Shown one piece after another: positions 8,243 through 16,463 of a DNA stretch of 64,000 nucleotides. The stretch comes from Micromonospora costi. Lineage in GTDB: Bacteria > Actinomycetota > Actinomycetes > Mycobacteriales > Micromonosporaceae. A model generated the notes under the pieces. It was not told the DNA's origin and made no database searches. It was given only the letters and a program-made list of their open reading frames with translations. The position numbers and the translations under genes were made by a program. The stretch covers positions 310,001 to 374,000 of the forward strand of contig NZ_RBAN01000003.1 of NCBI RefSeq assembly GCF_003626655.1, written 5' to 3'. The stretch's first letter is position 1; every line of letters starts with the position of its first letter.

Positions 8243-10051
8243 GTGCCCCAGGACGACCCCGCGCTCTCGGCCGCGGAGGAGCTCGCACTGGCCCGGCTGG
8301 CGCTCGACGAGGGCGACCTGACGCACGCCGCGGCACACGTCGCGGGCGCGATCGCGCAGGCGCCGACGCTGCCCGAGGTGCACGAGACGCTGGCCCGGCT
8401 CGGCGCGCTCGGTGACGGCGGCGTCGACCTCTTCCCCCTCGACCAGCACACGTTCGTCGGTGCCGCCGTGGCCCGCGCCCACCTGCTGGCGGCCGCCGGA
8501 CGACCGGGCGACGGGCTGGACCTGCTCGCGGCGGCCACCGGGTACGCGCCCCTGACCGACTGGGCCGGCGTGCCCTGGGTGACCGCACCCGAACTGGCCG
8601 AACGGGTCCCGCCCGAGCAGGTCGCGCGGGTGCTCATGCAGGTCTGCGCGGCCGTCCCCGACCCGGTGCCGCGCGCCGGCCGGCCGGCGCTGGCCGCGTA
8701 CCTCACCCTCGCCCGCAACGCGGTCACCGTCCACCCCGACCACGCCCTCCTGCTGGGGGCGGCCTCCGCGCTGGCCCGGCGGCTCGGCGAGGTCACGCAG
8801 GCGATCCGGTGGGCCGCCCGGGGCGTACGCGCCGAGCCGTCGAAGATCGGCGAGGTCTGGCTCGGGTACGCGTACCGCAGCGCCGGCCGGACCCGCGAGG
8901 CGCTGGCCGCGCTCGGCCGCGCCGTCGCGCACGACCCCGACGACCTCGCCGTCTACGCCGACCTGGCGGGCACCCTGGCCGACGCCGGACGGCTCGACGA
9001 GGCGCTGGCCTGGATCGAGCGGGCGCTGGCCCGCGACCCGACGTTCGACTGCGCGGTGCACACCGCGCACCGGCTGCGCTACCTGCACGACGGCGACGTG
9101 GCGCACCTGGTGGCGCTCGCCGACTTCGCCCGGGAACACCCGGACGACACGCACGAGCACGGCGACCTGGCCGAGTGCTGCCGCGGCCGGCCGTGGCTCG
9201 GGCAGGTCACGCCAGCCGGCGGTCCGCTCGCCGACGCGCTGCGCCGGAACGTGGCCGGCGTCGCCGTACGCCTCGCGACCCCGCCCCCGCCGAGCGCGCT
9301 GCGTACGGCCACGGCGGCGGCGCCCGGGATCCGCATCGAGGTGGCGGGCGCCGGCGAACCGGACGCGCGGGAGCCCCGGCGGGCCGGCAACCACCCGCTC
9401 TGGCGGTACGGAGACGCCGGACCGGTGCCCGCCGTCCCGGCGCCCTCGGCGACGGCCGCCGAGCGGCTGCGCCAGCTCGCACACCCCGCCTGGCCGCACC
9501 CGCCGGCCGCCTACGACGCCGCGGTCGGCCTCGCCACGCTGGAGCTGCCGGACCTGCTCGGGCTGCTGGCGCACCCGCCCGAGCCGCCGGCCAGCGCGAT
9601 CGGGCAGGTGCTGGCCGGCCAGGACCCGTCGCTGTGGGTGCGGTGCGTGCAGGTCTGGGCCTGCCTCGGGCTGCTGCACCACCGCACCGACGAGCCCTGG
9701 GAAGGCTCGACCCGGCGTCGCGTACTGCTGGACCTGGCCTGGGGTGTGGAGGACTGGACCACCGAGGCGGCCCTGTTCGCCCTGGTCACCGCCGCGTGGG
9801 TGGACCCTGCCGTACGCACCGACGTGGCCCGTGTCGTCGCCGAGCGGCTCGGCGACGCGGCGGCCGTGGCCCGGACCCGCCCGGTGCCGATCGCCGCGTC
9901 GCTGGCCCACCTGGCGCTGGCCACCCCGGCCCTGGACGCGGACACCCGCGCGCTCGCCACCGGCCTGCTGGCCAGCCCGGCGCTGCCGCGCCCGCGCAAT
10001 CCCCTGGTCCGCCTCTGGCGCCGCCTAACGACCCCCCGCCCCCACCCCTGA
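8243..10051 (+). CDS. tetratricopeptide-repeat protein of unknown function
   Basis: 602 residues, start GTG with GAGAGG ten bases upstream. The segment from about residue 150 to 290 contains at least three TPR-like helix pairs (for example WLGYAYRSAGRTREALAALG and AGTLADAGRLDEALAWIERA), which normally mediate protein contacts. The C-terminal half (about 330-590) is alpha-helical, rich in Ala/Leu/Pro, and matches nothing I know. There is no signal peptide or membrane segment. It is transcribed alone, divergent from the SIS gene and convergent with the exporter gene. Confidence 0.75.
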   Translation: MPQDDPALSAAEELALARLALDEGDLTHAAAHVAGAIAQAPTLPEVHETLARLGALGDGGVDLFPLDQHTFVGAAVARAHLLAAAGRPGDGLDLLAAATGYAPLTDWAGVPWVTAPELAERVPPEQVARVLMQVCAAVPDPVPRAGRPALAAYLTLARNAVTVHPDHALLLGAASALARRLGEVTQAIRWAARGVRAEPSKIGEVWLGYAYRSAGRTREALAALGRAVAHDPDDLAVYADLAGTLADAGRLDEALAWIERALARDPTFDCAVHTAHRLRYLHDGDVAHLVALADFAREHPDDTHEHGDLAECCRGRPWLGQVTPAGGPLADALRRNVAGVAVRLATPPPPSALRTATAAAPGIRIEVAGAGEPDAREPRRAGNHPLWRYGDAGPVPAVPAPSATAAERLRQLAHPAWPHPPAAYDAAVGLATLELPDLLGLLAHPPEPPASAIGQVLAGQDPSLWVRCVQVWACLGLLHHRTDEPWEGSTRRRVLLDLAWGVEDWTTEAALFALVTAAWVDPAVRTDVARVVAERLGDAAAVARTRPVPIAASLAHLALATPALDADTRALATGLLASPALPRPRNPLVRLWRRLTTPRPHP

Positions 10052-10100
10052 CCCCCCGCCGCCCCGCCCCTCCCAGCCCGCTGGTTCCCAGGCCTCCCCG

Positions 10101-10159
10101 GTGATCATGAAGTTATTGCCGCGACACGCCGACGCGAGCGACAACAACTTCATGATCAC
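10101..10159. repeat. GATC-bounded intergenic hairpin, copy 1
   Basis: Left arm GTGATCATGAAGTTATTG at 10101-10118 pairs with the right arm at 10142-10159 over 18 positions with one mismatch, around a 23-base loop. It lies between the convergent TPR and exporter genes, so it may terminate both. The same design (outer GATC, a central GTT or similar, long near-perfect stem) is seen at 24787, 49163 and 49967. Confidence 0.75.
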
Positions 10160-10218
10160 CGCACGAAGGGAGCGCGGGGGGCGGGGGGCGGGGGGCCGGG
10201 GGGCCGGCGGGTTGGGGG

Positions 10219-11808
10219 TTAGGACACGGGGGTTTTGCCCAGGGCGATTTCGGCTTCCTCCTCCGGGGTGGCGGGTGCCGCCGGCGTCTCGTTGGCGGTG
10301 CGCAGCGGGATCTCCTTGATGAACCAGGCGAGCACCGGCACGGCGACGGTGAAGAGCACCGCCCACCAGAAGACGTGCGAGATGGCGTCGGCGAGACCGG
10401 CGAGCACCATCTCCCGGGCCTGCGCCGGCAGCTCCTTGAGCTGCTCCAGGTCCATTCGGCCGCCGCTCTCGCCGCCGCCGCCGAAGGCGCCGCCCGCGCC
10501 CGAACCGGCGAGCCGGTTGGCGAAGATCGCCCCGAACAGCGAGATGCCGAACGAGCCGCCGATCGACCGGAAGAACGTGGCCGCGCCGCTGGCCGCACCG
10601 AGGTCCTTCTGGGCCACGCTGTTCTGCGCGATGAGCATCGAGGTCTGCATGAGGAAGCCCATGCCGACGCCGAGCACGATCATGAACAGCGACGACTCCA
10701 GCTTGCTGGTGCCCACGTCCAGCATGGTGAGCAGGCCCATGCCCGCGGTCATCACCACGCCGCCGACGATCGGGTACGCGCGGTAGCGGCCGGTCCGGGT
10801 GATCGCCCGGCCGATGAGCAGCGAGACGACCAGCATGCCGAACATCAGCGGGAGCAGCAGCAGGCCGCTGTTCGTGGCCGAGGCGCCCTGCACGGTCTGC
10901 TGGTACAGCGGCAGGAAGTTCATGGCCCCGAACATCGCGAAGCCGAGCAGGAAGCCGATCACCGAGATCAGCGCGAAGTTGCGGTTCGCGAAGAGTGCCA
11001 GCGGGAGGATCGGCTCGGGAGCCCGCCGCTCGACGAAGCCGAAGGCGACCAGCGCCACCACGGCGAGCGCGACCAGGCCGAGGATCGGCGCGGAGCCCCA
11101 GTCGTACTCGTTGCCGCCCCAGGTGGTGATCAGCACGATCGCGGTGATGCCGACCGAGAGCAGCGCGGCGCCGAGCCAGTCGATCCGGTGCTCGGTGCGG
11201 TACTTCGGCAGGTGCATGGTCGTGATGAGCAGGGCCAGGGCGACGCCGCCGAGGGGCAGGTTCACGTAGAACGCCCAGCGCCAGGAGAGGTGGTCGGTGA
11301 TGAAGCCGCCGACCAGCGGGCCGGCCACCATGGCGATGGCCATGATGCCGGCGATCATGCCCTGGTAGCGCCCCCGCTCACGCGGCGGGACGAGGTCGCC
11401 GATGATCGCCATGACGCCGACCATCAGGCCGCCCGCGCCGAGGCCCTGCACCGCCCGGAAGGCGATGAGCTGGACCATGCCGTCACCGGGTCCGCCCAGG
11501 AAGCCGGAGCCGGCCATGCCGCAGAGCGCCGAGCCGACCAGGAAGATGGCGACCGAGGTGAGGAACACGGACTTGCGCCCGTAGAGGTCGCCGAGCTTGC
11601 CCCAGATGGGGGTGGAGACCGTGGTGCCCAGTACGTAGGCGGTGACCACCCACGTGAAGTGGTCGAGGCCGCCGAACTCGCCGACGATCCGCGGCAGCGC
11701 GGTGCTGACGATCATGTTGTCGAGCATCGCGAGCATCATCGCGATCATCAGGCCGAAGAGCACGACCCGTACGTTGGGTCGCACGGCGGCCTCGCTTGGT
11801 TGACTCAT
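10219..11808 (-). CDS. DHA2-family MFS drug exporter (14-TM, EmrB/QacA type)
   Basis: A 529-residue proton-driven multidrug exporter of the inner membrane. It shows motif A (GKLGDLYGRKSVF, about 70), motif C-like MVAGPLVGGF (about 160), the family-D1 start LDNMIVSTALPRI (about 30) and 14 hydrophobic segments. A Gly-rich hydrophilic loop follows about residue 440. The start ATG has GGGAG eight bases upstream. It is divergent from a TetR-type gene with a palindrome between them, the classical repressor-exporter arrangement, so induction by an exported or toxic compound is likely. The substrate is unknown. Confidence 0.9.
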   Translation of the reverse strand: MSQPSEAAVRPNVRVVLFGLMIAMMLAMLDNMIVSTALPRIVGEFGGLDHFTWVVTAYVLGTTVSTPIWGKLGDLYGRKSVFLTSVAIFLVGSALCGMAGSGFLGGPGDGMVQLIAFRAVQGLGAGGLMVGVMAIIGDLVPPRERGRYQGMIAGIMAIAMVAGPLVGGFITDHLSWRWAFYVNLPLGGVALALLITTMHLPKYRTEHRIDWLGAALLSVGITAIVLITTWGGNEYDWGSAPILGLVALAVVALVAFGFVERRAPEPILPLALFANRNFALISVIGFLLGFAMFGAMNFLPLYQQTVQGASATNSGLLLLPLMFGMLVVSLLIGRAITRTGRYRAYPIVGGVVMTAGMGLLTMLDVGTSKLESSLFMIVLGVGMGFLMQTSMLIAQNSVAQKDLGAASGAATFFRSIGGSFGISLFGAIFANRLAGSGAGGAFGGGGESGGRMDLEQLKELPAQAREMVLAGLADAISHVFWWAVLFTVAVPVLAWFIKEIPLRTANETPAAPATPEEEAEIALGKTPVS

Positions 11809-11833
11809 GGGTAAGCTCCCCCCGGAAGCGCTG

Positions 11834-11883
11834 GCTTACTTACTTGCCGACCGGCTAGTTTTCTTACTAGCCGCACGGTAAGC
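11834..11883. promoter_or_regulatory. probable TetR operator between exporter and regulator
   Basis: A nested dyad lies in the 96-base gap. The inner palindrome is GGCTAGT (11853-11859) and ACTAGCC (11866-11872), perfect over 7 bases with a 6-base AT spacer. The outer pair is GCTTAC (11834-11839) and GTAAGC (11878-11883). The position, covering both divergent promoters, and the symmetry fit an operator bound by the neighbouring TetR protein. Binding is inferred. Confidence 0.65.
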
Positions 11884-11904
11884 TGGCGGACGGACGAGGG
11901 TCAA

Positions 11905-12510
11905 GTGAATTGGGTGGTACGGGTGAGGGAGAGCACCGGCGGCACGCGGGAACGGATCAAGGCCGTGGCGCTGGAACTCTTCACCGAGCAGGGGTACGAG
12001 AAGACCTCGCTCCGGGAGATCGCCGAGCGGCTGAACGTCACGAAGGCGGCGCTGTACTACCACTTCAAGAGCAAGGACGAGATCGTCAGCAGCTTCGTCG
12101 ACGACCGGCTGGAGCGGATCGACGAGCTCGTCACGTGGGCGGAGGAGCAGCCGGCCACCCGGGAGACCCGGCGGGAGCTGATCGCGCGCTACGCCGACGC
12201 CATGTTCACCGACGACCACCCCTCGGTGATGCGCTTCTTCGAGCAGAACCAGACGGTGCTCAAGAGCCTGACGGCCGGGCAGCAGATGCGCGGCCGGATG
12301 ATGAAACTGGCCAGCGCCCTGTGCCGGGGCGACGACTCCCCGGCCGCCCAGCTGCGCGCCGCGCTCTCGCTCTTCGCCGTGCACAGCAGCTGGTTCGCCG
12401 TACGGACGCCACACATCACGGACGCGGAGCGCCGGACGATCGCCCTGGAAGTGGCCGACGAGCTGCTCGCGGCGATCGGCCAGCCGAACGGCTCCGGGAA
12501 GCCGGCGTAG
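11905..12510 (+). CDS. TetR/AcrR-family transcriptional regulator
   Basis: 201 residues. The N-terminal 60 residues form a TetR helix-turn-helix (ALELFTEQGYEKTSLREIAE then LNVTKAALYYHFKSKDEI); the rest is the variable ligand-binding helical domain. It is divergent from the DHA2 exporter and presumably represses it and itself. Start GTG at 11905 has GAGGG just upstream; GTG at 11923 is an alternative with a weaker ribosome site. The ligand is unknown. Confidence 0.9.
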   Translation: MNWVVRVRESTGGTRERIKAVALELFTEQGYEKTSLREIAERLNVTKAALYYHFKSKDEIVSSFVDDRLERIDELVTWAEEQPATRETRRELIARYADAMFTDDHPSVMRFFEQNQTVLKSLTAGQQMRGRMMKLASALCRGDDSPAAQLRAALSLFAVHSSWFAVRTPHITDAERRTIALEVADELLAAIGQPNGSGKPA

Positions 12511-12613
12511 CCCGCGAGGCCCCGGGCGCGCGAGCGGGCCGCGGCATCCCCCCCGGGCCGGCGGGACGCCGGCGGCGGTCAAGCCGCCCGGGCCCGCGAG
12601 AAGCCGGCGGCGG

Positions 12614-13123
12614 TCAGGCCGCCGGGGCCAGCTCCAGGCGCAGCGCCAGCAGGTTGACCCCGGGCACCGGCGACCAGTCCTTCTCCGGCATACGGACGAA
12701 GCCGAGCCGCTGGTAGAGCCGCTGAGCCGTCTCGGCCATCCCGCTGCGGACACAGATCACCACGGCCGAACAGCCGAGGTCACGGGCGCGGTCGATGCAC
12801 GCCCGGGCCAGCGCCGCACCCGCGCCGCGCCCCTGGGCCGCCGGGTCCACGGCCAGCATCCGGAACTCCGCCTCGCCGGGGCCGGAGAGTTCGGCGTACC
12901 GGGTGCCGGGCAGCACGAACGTGACCGAGCCGAGCACCGCGCCAGCCGCGTCCTCGACGACCAGAACCTCACCGTCGTCGGCACGCGCCGCCACGTCGGC
13001 GAGCACCGCGCCGTAGCCGTGCTCGCCCTTCAACTGCCCGTCCGCCTCGTACGCGGCCACGGTCAGCCGGGCGATGGCCGGGAAGTCGGCCGATGTGGCG
13101 GGGCGTACCCGCAGGCTGGTCAA
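12614..13123 (-). CDS. GNAT-family N-acetyltransferase
   Basis: 169 residues with a complete GNAT fold: N-terminal VRPATSADFPAIARL, the acetyl-CoA loop LAVDPAAQGRGAGAALA (Q/RxxGxG/A) and the C-terminal AQRLYQRLGFVR. The substrate cannot be predicted. The start is a TTG at 13123 that overlaps the stop of the upstream biotinyl carrier gene (TTGA), so the two genes are translationally coupled. No other start codon precedes the domain. Just downstream (12560-12625) a near-repeat of about 24 bases, GCCGGCGGCGGTCA, occurs twice. Confidence 0.88.
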   Translation of the reverse strand: MTSLRVRPATSADFPAIARLTVAAYEADGQLKGEHGYGAVLADVAARADDGEVLVVEDAAGAVLGSVTFVLPGTRYAELSGPGEAEFRMLAVDPAAQGRGAGAALARACIDRARDLGCSAVVICVRSGMAETAQRLYQRLGFVRMPEKDWSPVPGVNLLALRLELAPAA

Positions 13124-13335
13124 CCGATCACCGCGATCAGGTCGCCGTCCTGCACCACGTCGCCCTCGTTCACCGCGAGCTGCTGGACGACGCCGTCGGA
13201 CTCGGCGACGACCGGGATCTCCATCTTCATCGACTCGAGGATCACCAGCGTGTCCCCCTCGGACACGGTGTCCCCGGTGGACGCGACGACCTTCCAGACG
13301 TTCGCCACCATCTCGGCGCGGATCTCCTCGGCCAT
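13120..13335 (-). CDS. stand-alone biotin/lipoyl carrier protein (Rv3221c/TB7.3-like)
   Basis: 71 residues forming a single biotinyl domain. The lysine in ESMKMEIPV is the expected biotinylation site. In mycobacteria the same small protein lies beside the sigH-rshA genes, and the order is kept here (bL37, rsrA and sigR follow). It could donate carboxyl groups to an acyl-CoA carboxylase encoded elsewhere; no carboxylase gene is nearby. The ATG at 13335 (MAEEIRAEM) was chosen over one 42 bases upstream because GGGAG lies directly before it and the extra residues are not domain-like. Confidence 0.9.
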   Translation of the reverse strand: MAEEIRAEMVANVWKVVASTGDTVSEGDTLVILESMKMEIPVVAESDGVVQQLAVNEGDVVQDGDLIAVIG

Positions 13336-13610
13336 CTCCCGGCCCTTCCTCTCGCGGTTACCTGCCGACGTATCCAATCATGCGGCGGCCGGGCGCGGTC
13401 GCGGAGCGTTCGGGACGCGACGCGACCCGGGGTGAGGCCGCCGGCGGGCACATGGCCGGAGTGGCGCCGGACGGGCACATCGCCGGGGTGGAGCCGCCGG
13501 GCGCGGCCGTCGGCACTAGCATCAGCGGGTCGGACCCGGTGCCGGGCGGCCGGTGGGTGCACCGGCGCCGAGGTCGTCAGCCGGATCCGACCATCTCCGA
13601 GGAGGTCACC
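13336..13610. promoter_or_regulatory. divergent promoter region, biotinyl protein and bL37
   Basis: 275 bases with no gene. It contains an imperfect repeat of about 25 bases (GGCACATGGCCGGAGTGG at about 13446 and GGCACATCGCCGGGGTGG at about 13473). I see no confident promoter hexamers. Confidence 0.3.
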
Positions 13611-13685
13611 ATGGCCAAGAAGTCCCGCAAGAAGAAGGCCCGCAAGAAGAGCGCCGCCAACCACGGCAAGCGCCCCAACTCCTGA
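13611..13685 (+). CDS. 50S ribosomal protein bL37
   Basis: A 24-residue, very basic protein: starts MAKKSRKKKARKK and ends NHGKRPNS. The length, charge pattern and the C-terminal ANHGKRPN are those I remember for bL37, the small actinobacterial large-subunit protein found in mycobacterial ribosome structures, whose gene also lies between the biotinyl protein and the anti-sigma gene. GAGGAGG precedes the ATG at a spacing of 5-6. Many annotation pipelines miss it because of its size. A strong hairpin follows at 13747. Confidence 0.9.
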   Translation: MAKKSRKKKARKKSAANHGKRPNS

Positions 13686-13746
13686 CCTCGCGGCGGGGAG
13701 TCCCCCGCCGACGATCAGTCAGCCTTACCGGCAGGTCGCCGGGACG

Positions 13747-13784
13747 CCGGTGGCCCGGGTCGACGGATCGACCCGGGCCACCGG
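13747..13784. terminator. bidirectional hairpin between bL37 and rsrA
   Basis: A perfect 17-base-pair stem (13747-13763 with 13768-13784) and a CGGA loop, GC-rich, in a convergent gap. No long U-tract on either side, which is common for actinobacterial terminators. Confidence 0.75.
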
Positions 13785-13809
13785 TGTGTGTATCGGCGTG
13801 GCGAGCGGC

Positions 13810-14097
13810 TCAGTCGGCCAGCTCGCGCGACTCGCTGCTCTCGAAGACCACCAGCTCGGTCAGCTTGATGCGGAGCCGTTCGCGCAGCTCCTCCGGCGCG
13901 GTCTCGTTGCCGCAGCACCGCGCCACGAGCGCCTTGACCTCCTGCTCGAGGCCGTACTCCCGCAGGCAGGGCCCGCACTCGTCGAGGTGGTGCCGGATCA
14001 GTGTGCGCCGCTCCTCCGCGCACTCCAGATCGAGGTAGAGGTAGACCTCCGCGAGCACCTCGCGGCAGTCCGTCTCGTGCGGCTCTCCACAGCTCAC
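13810..14097 (-). CDS. rsrA: mycothiol-system anti-sigma factor RsrA
   Basis: A 95-residue zinc anti-sigma (ZAS) protein that binds SigR and releases it when its cysteines form a disulfide. The zinc-site motif HHLDECGPC (HxxxCxxC) is present at about 36-44, with further cysteines at residues 3, 11, 26 and in RCCGNE. It follows sigR with one base between the sigR stop and its GTG start, so both are made together. Equivalent to S. coelicolor RsrA and M. tuberculosis RshA. Confidence 0.95.
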   Translation of the reverse strand: MSCGEPHETDCREVLAEVYLYLDLECAEERRTLIRHHLDECGPCLREYGLEQEVKALVARCCGNETAPEELRERLRIKLTELVVFESSESRELAD

Positions 14098-14098
14098 G

Positions 14099-14719
14099 TC
14101 ACACCTCCCGGCCGGCGGAAGCGGTCGAGCCCTTGGCGGAGGAGGCGGAGAAGCCCCGCTCCTTGGCGTACTGCTCCAGCAGCTTGCGCAGATTACGCCG
14201 CCCGCGGTGGAGGCGCGACATCACCGTGCCGATCGGCGTGCCCATGATGTCGGCCACCTCCTTGTAGGAGAAGCCCTCGACGTCGGTCAGGTAGACCGCG
14301 AGGCGGAACTCCTCCGGCAACTGCTGGAGGGCCTCCTTGACGTCGCTGTCCGGCAGCCGGTCCAGCGCCTCGGTCTCGGCCGAACGCAGCCCGCTGGACG
14401 TGTGCGACTCGGCCTCGGCGAGCTGCCAGTCGGTGATCTCGTCGGTGGGCGCCTGCACGGGCTGGCGCTGCCGCCGCCGGTACGAGTTGATGTAGGTGTT
14501 GGTCAGGATCCGGTAGAGCCAGGCCTTCAGGTTGGTGCCCTGCTCGAACTGGTGGAAGGCGGCGTACGCCTTCAGGTACGTCTCCTGGACCAGATCCTCG
14601 GCATCCGCCGGGTTACGCGTCATCCGCAGCCCGGCAGCGTAGAGCTGATCGACGAAGGGCATCGCGTCCCGCTCGAAACGGGCCCGCCGCTCGTCCGTCT
14701 TCTCGGTGGTCAACCGCAC
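14099..14719 (-). CDS. sigR: ECF sigma factor SigR (SigH), thiol-oxidative stress
   Basis: 206 residues. Region 2 contains DAEDLVQETYLKAY and WLYRILTNTYINSYRRR; region 4 contains LPEEFRLAVYLTDVEGFSYKEVAD and GTPIGTVMSRLHRGRR. It directs transcription of thiol-homeostasis genes and is held by RsrA. The GTG at 14719 gives the normal-length protein (MRLTTEKTDE). The reading frame stays open upstream, and a GTG at 14911 with a purine-rich SD would add 64 residues. A SigR-type promoter lies just upstream of that GTG, so a longer isoform like SigR' of S. coelicolor is plausible. The short form is annotated here. Confidence 0.95.
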   Translation of the reverse strand: MRLTTEKTDERRARFERDAMPFVDQLYAAGLRMTRNPADAEDLVQETYLKAYAAFHQFEQGTNLKAWLYRILTNTYINSYRRRQRQPVQAPTDEITDWQLAEAESHTSSGLRSAETEALDRLPDSDVKEALQQLPEEFRLAVYLTDVEGFSYKEVADIMGTPIGTVMSRLHRGRRNLRKLLEQYAKERGFSASSAKGSTASAGREV

Positions 14720-15206
14720 ATCCCCTCGCGTCGGATGCTTTCCCGCCGAGGATACGCGTACCGACCTGCCCCCAGATTCACTTCCGGCCGGTGTGCTCGT
14801 GCTCACCGCGGCCGTTCCCGCCGGTTCCCCCGTGACGGGCCACTCCGGCCCGGCGAGCAGTTGACGCAGCTGCCGCTCGTCCCGCTCCCGGCTTCGTGTC
14901 TCGGTCGGCACCCCGTCCCCCCTCCGCGAAGATACGTCGTTCCGGAGGTAGTAACACGGACGCGCGGTGGCGCATTCCGGGCGCGGCATCGGCCCCCTTT
15001 CCTGGCCCCGGCGTCGGCGGAACCGGCGCTGGGACCAGGAAGGGCCTGGGAGGATGGTTCCGCCGCCCGAACCGGGCGTCCGGCACCATCCGATGCAACG
15101 ACCCTCCTCCGCCGCCGGAAACGGCTCCTTCCGGACACGGCGGCGTCGCCGCACGGCCGTACGGGGCCACCGGACGCCCGTCGCGGCACCCTCCGGTCGA
15201 CCCCGT
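14720..15206 (-). promoter_or_regulatory. sigR upstream region with in-frame N-terminal extension
   Basis: 487 bases between the hydrolase stop and sigR. The sigR frame is open throughout. GTG at 14911 has GGAGGGGGGACGG before it, and would encode a hydrophilic 64-residue extension beginning PTETRSRERDERQ. An ATG at 14989 lies upstream of the proposed SigR promoter and so would not be on that transcript. Confidence 0.6.
14951..14978 (-). promoter_or_regulatory. SigR-dependent autoregulatory promoter
   Basis: Minus-strand GGAAT (14978-14974) and GTTAC (14955-14951) are separated by exactly 18 bases, the SigR/SigH consensus GGAAT-N18-GTT. Transcription would start near 14944, 33 bases before the GTG of the extended SigR. 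Confidence 0.82.
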
Positions 15207-15821
15207 TCAGCCGTTCGCCCAGCCCTGCCCGCGCAGCCAGTCCCCGACCACGGCCGCCGTGCCGGCCACGTCCCTGCGCAGGTCGTGGCCCGCGCCGGGG
15301 CGGGTCACCACGGTCACACCGGGGCTCGGCTCCGGCACCCCGAACGGATCCCGGTCGCCGTTCACGACGAGGGTCGGGAGGCCGGTCAGCAGCTCCGGCG
15401 CCCGGGAGCGTTCCGGACGGCCCGGCGGGTGCAGCGGGAACGCGAGCGCCAGGATCGCGGCCGCGCCCACCGCCCGGGCCGTCCGACAGGCCACCCGGGC
15501 CCCGCTGGACCGCCCACCGACGACCAGCGTCGGTACGTCCCGGTGCCGCTCGCGCAGCACGGCGACCACCGCCGTCCACGCCTCGTCCAGGTGCCCCGCA
15601 GGCGCCGGCGCGCGGCGCCCGGCCACCCGATACGGCTGGGTCACCCGGACCACGGCCACGCCCGCGGCCACCGCCACGTCGCGGACGGCGAGCAGGTCCG
15701 GCGCGTCCACCCCGCCGCCCGCGCCGTGCCCGAGCACGAGCAGCGCGGCCGGCGACCCGGCGGGCAGGTCGGTGTCGAGCCGGGCCGGACCGCGTGGGGT
15801 GGGCACCTCGTCCTGTGTCAC
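15207..15821 (-). CDS. alpha/beta-hydrolase (KANL3/Tex30-like, dienelactone hydrolase fold)
   Basis: 204 residues. Visible elements are the oxyanion region LLVLGHGAGGGVDAP, the nucleophile elbow VVGGRSSGARVA (G-x-S-x-G-like GRSSG), an acid residue in VNGDRDPFG and the histidine in GAGHDL. This is the KANL3/Tex30 group of alpha/beta hydrolases, whose substrates are mostly unknown. GTG start at 15821. Lies between whiB and sigR on the same strand. Confidence 0.82.
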   Translation of the reverse strand: MTQDEVPTPRGPARLDTDLPAGSPAALLVLGHGAGGGVDAPDLLAVRDVAVAAGVAVVRVTQPYRVAGRRAPAPAGHLDEAWTAVVAVLRERHRDVPTLVVGGRSSGARVACRTARAVGAAAILALAFPLHPPGRPERSRAPELLTGLPTLVVNGDRDPFGVPEPSPGVTVVTRPGAGHDLRRDVAGTAAVVGDWLRGQGWANG

Positions 15822-15872
15822 CGGGCCATTCTCGGCCCTGCCGGCGCGTCGGCGCCCCGGCCCCGCCGACGG

Positions 15873-16265
15873 TCAGCTCAAGGGGACGAGAGTGAGCAGC
15901 CGGTCGCGTACCGGCGGGCCCGCCTCGCCCGCGGCCTCCGGATCCGGTTGGACCTCGCTGCGCCAGGCGACCAGCATGGCCCGGCGCTCGCGGGGCGTGG
16001 TGCCGCCCCACACGCCGTGACAGTCGCCAACCTCCAGCGCCCAGGCCAGGCACGAGCCCTGCACGTCGCAGCTGCGGCAGAGCGCGACCGCCGCGTCGGC
16101 GGGCTCGTTGGGCGCCGGGAAGAAGGTCTCCGGATCGACGCTCTGACAGGTGCCTCTGGTACGCCAGGCCTCGTCCTGGCGGCGCTCACGCAGTGCGCGG
16201 AGCAGTCGAGGATCTCGCCGCGCGGCGGCCACCTCGTGCGGACGGGGCATACGCGCCCGGGTCAT
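15873..16265 (-). CDS. WhiB-family iron-sulfur transcription factor
   Basis: 130 residues. The four [4Fe-4S] cysteines occur as GTCQSVD, LCRSC and GSCLAW (C-X22-C-X2-C-X5-C spacing), followed by the GVWGGTT turn that contacts sigma. It has a longer basic N-terminus (about 40 residues) than WhiB1 and no AT-hook, so I do not assign it to a numbered class. ATG at 16265 with GGAGG at a spacing of 7 is clearly the start. Redox or NO sensing through the cluster is known for the family. Confidence 0.9.
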   Translation of the reverse strand: MTRARMPRPHEVAAARRDPRLLRALRERRQDEAWRTRGTCQSVDPETFFPAPNEPADAAVALCRSCDVQGSCLAWALEVGDCHGVWGGTTPRERRAMLVAWRSEVQPDPEAAGEAGPPVRDRLLTLVPLS

Positions 16266-16434
16266 CCACCCACCTCCCCCGTGGGACCGGCAAGATCGAT
16301 GGGTGTCGTCCGCCCCCTGCGAATCGACACTCACCACCGGCGCTGTGTTCTATCGCACTTCCAGACGGGGTCACAAGGGGCAACCGCGAAGATGGCTGAA
16401 CGGCCAGGAGACGTTTCGGCCGCAACTCAGGCAA

Positions 16435-16458
16435 ATCGGCACATGACAATGTGCCGAT
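16435..16458 (-). terminator. terminator of the SRAP gene
   Basis: A perfect 10-base-pair stem (16435-16444 with 16449-16458) with a GACA (minus TGTC) loop. On the minus strand it starts 6 bases after the SRAP stop and is followed by TTTGCC. Confidence 0.7.
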
Positions 16459-16463
16459 CATGA

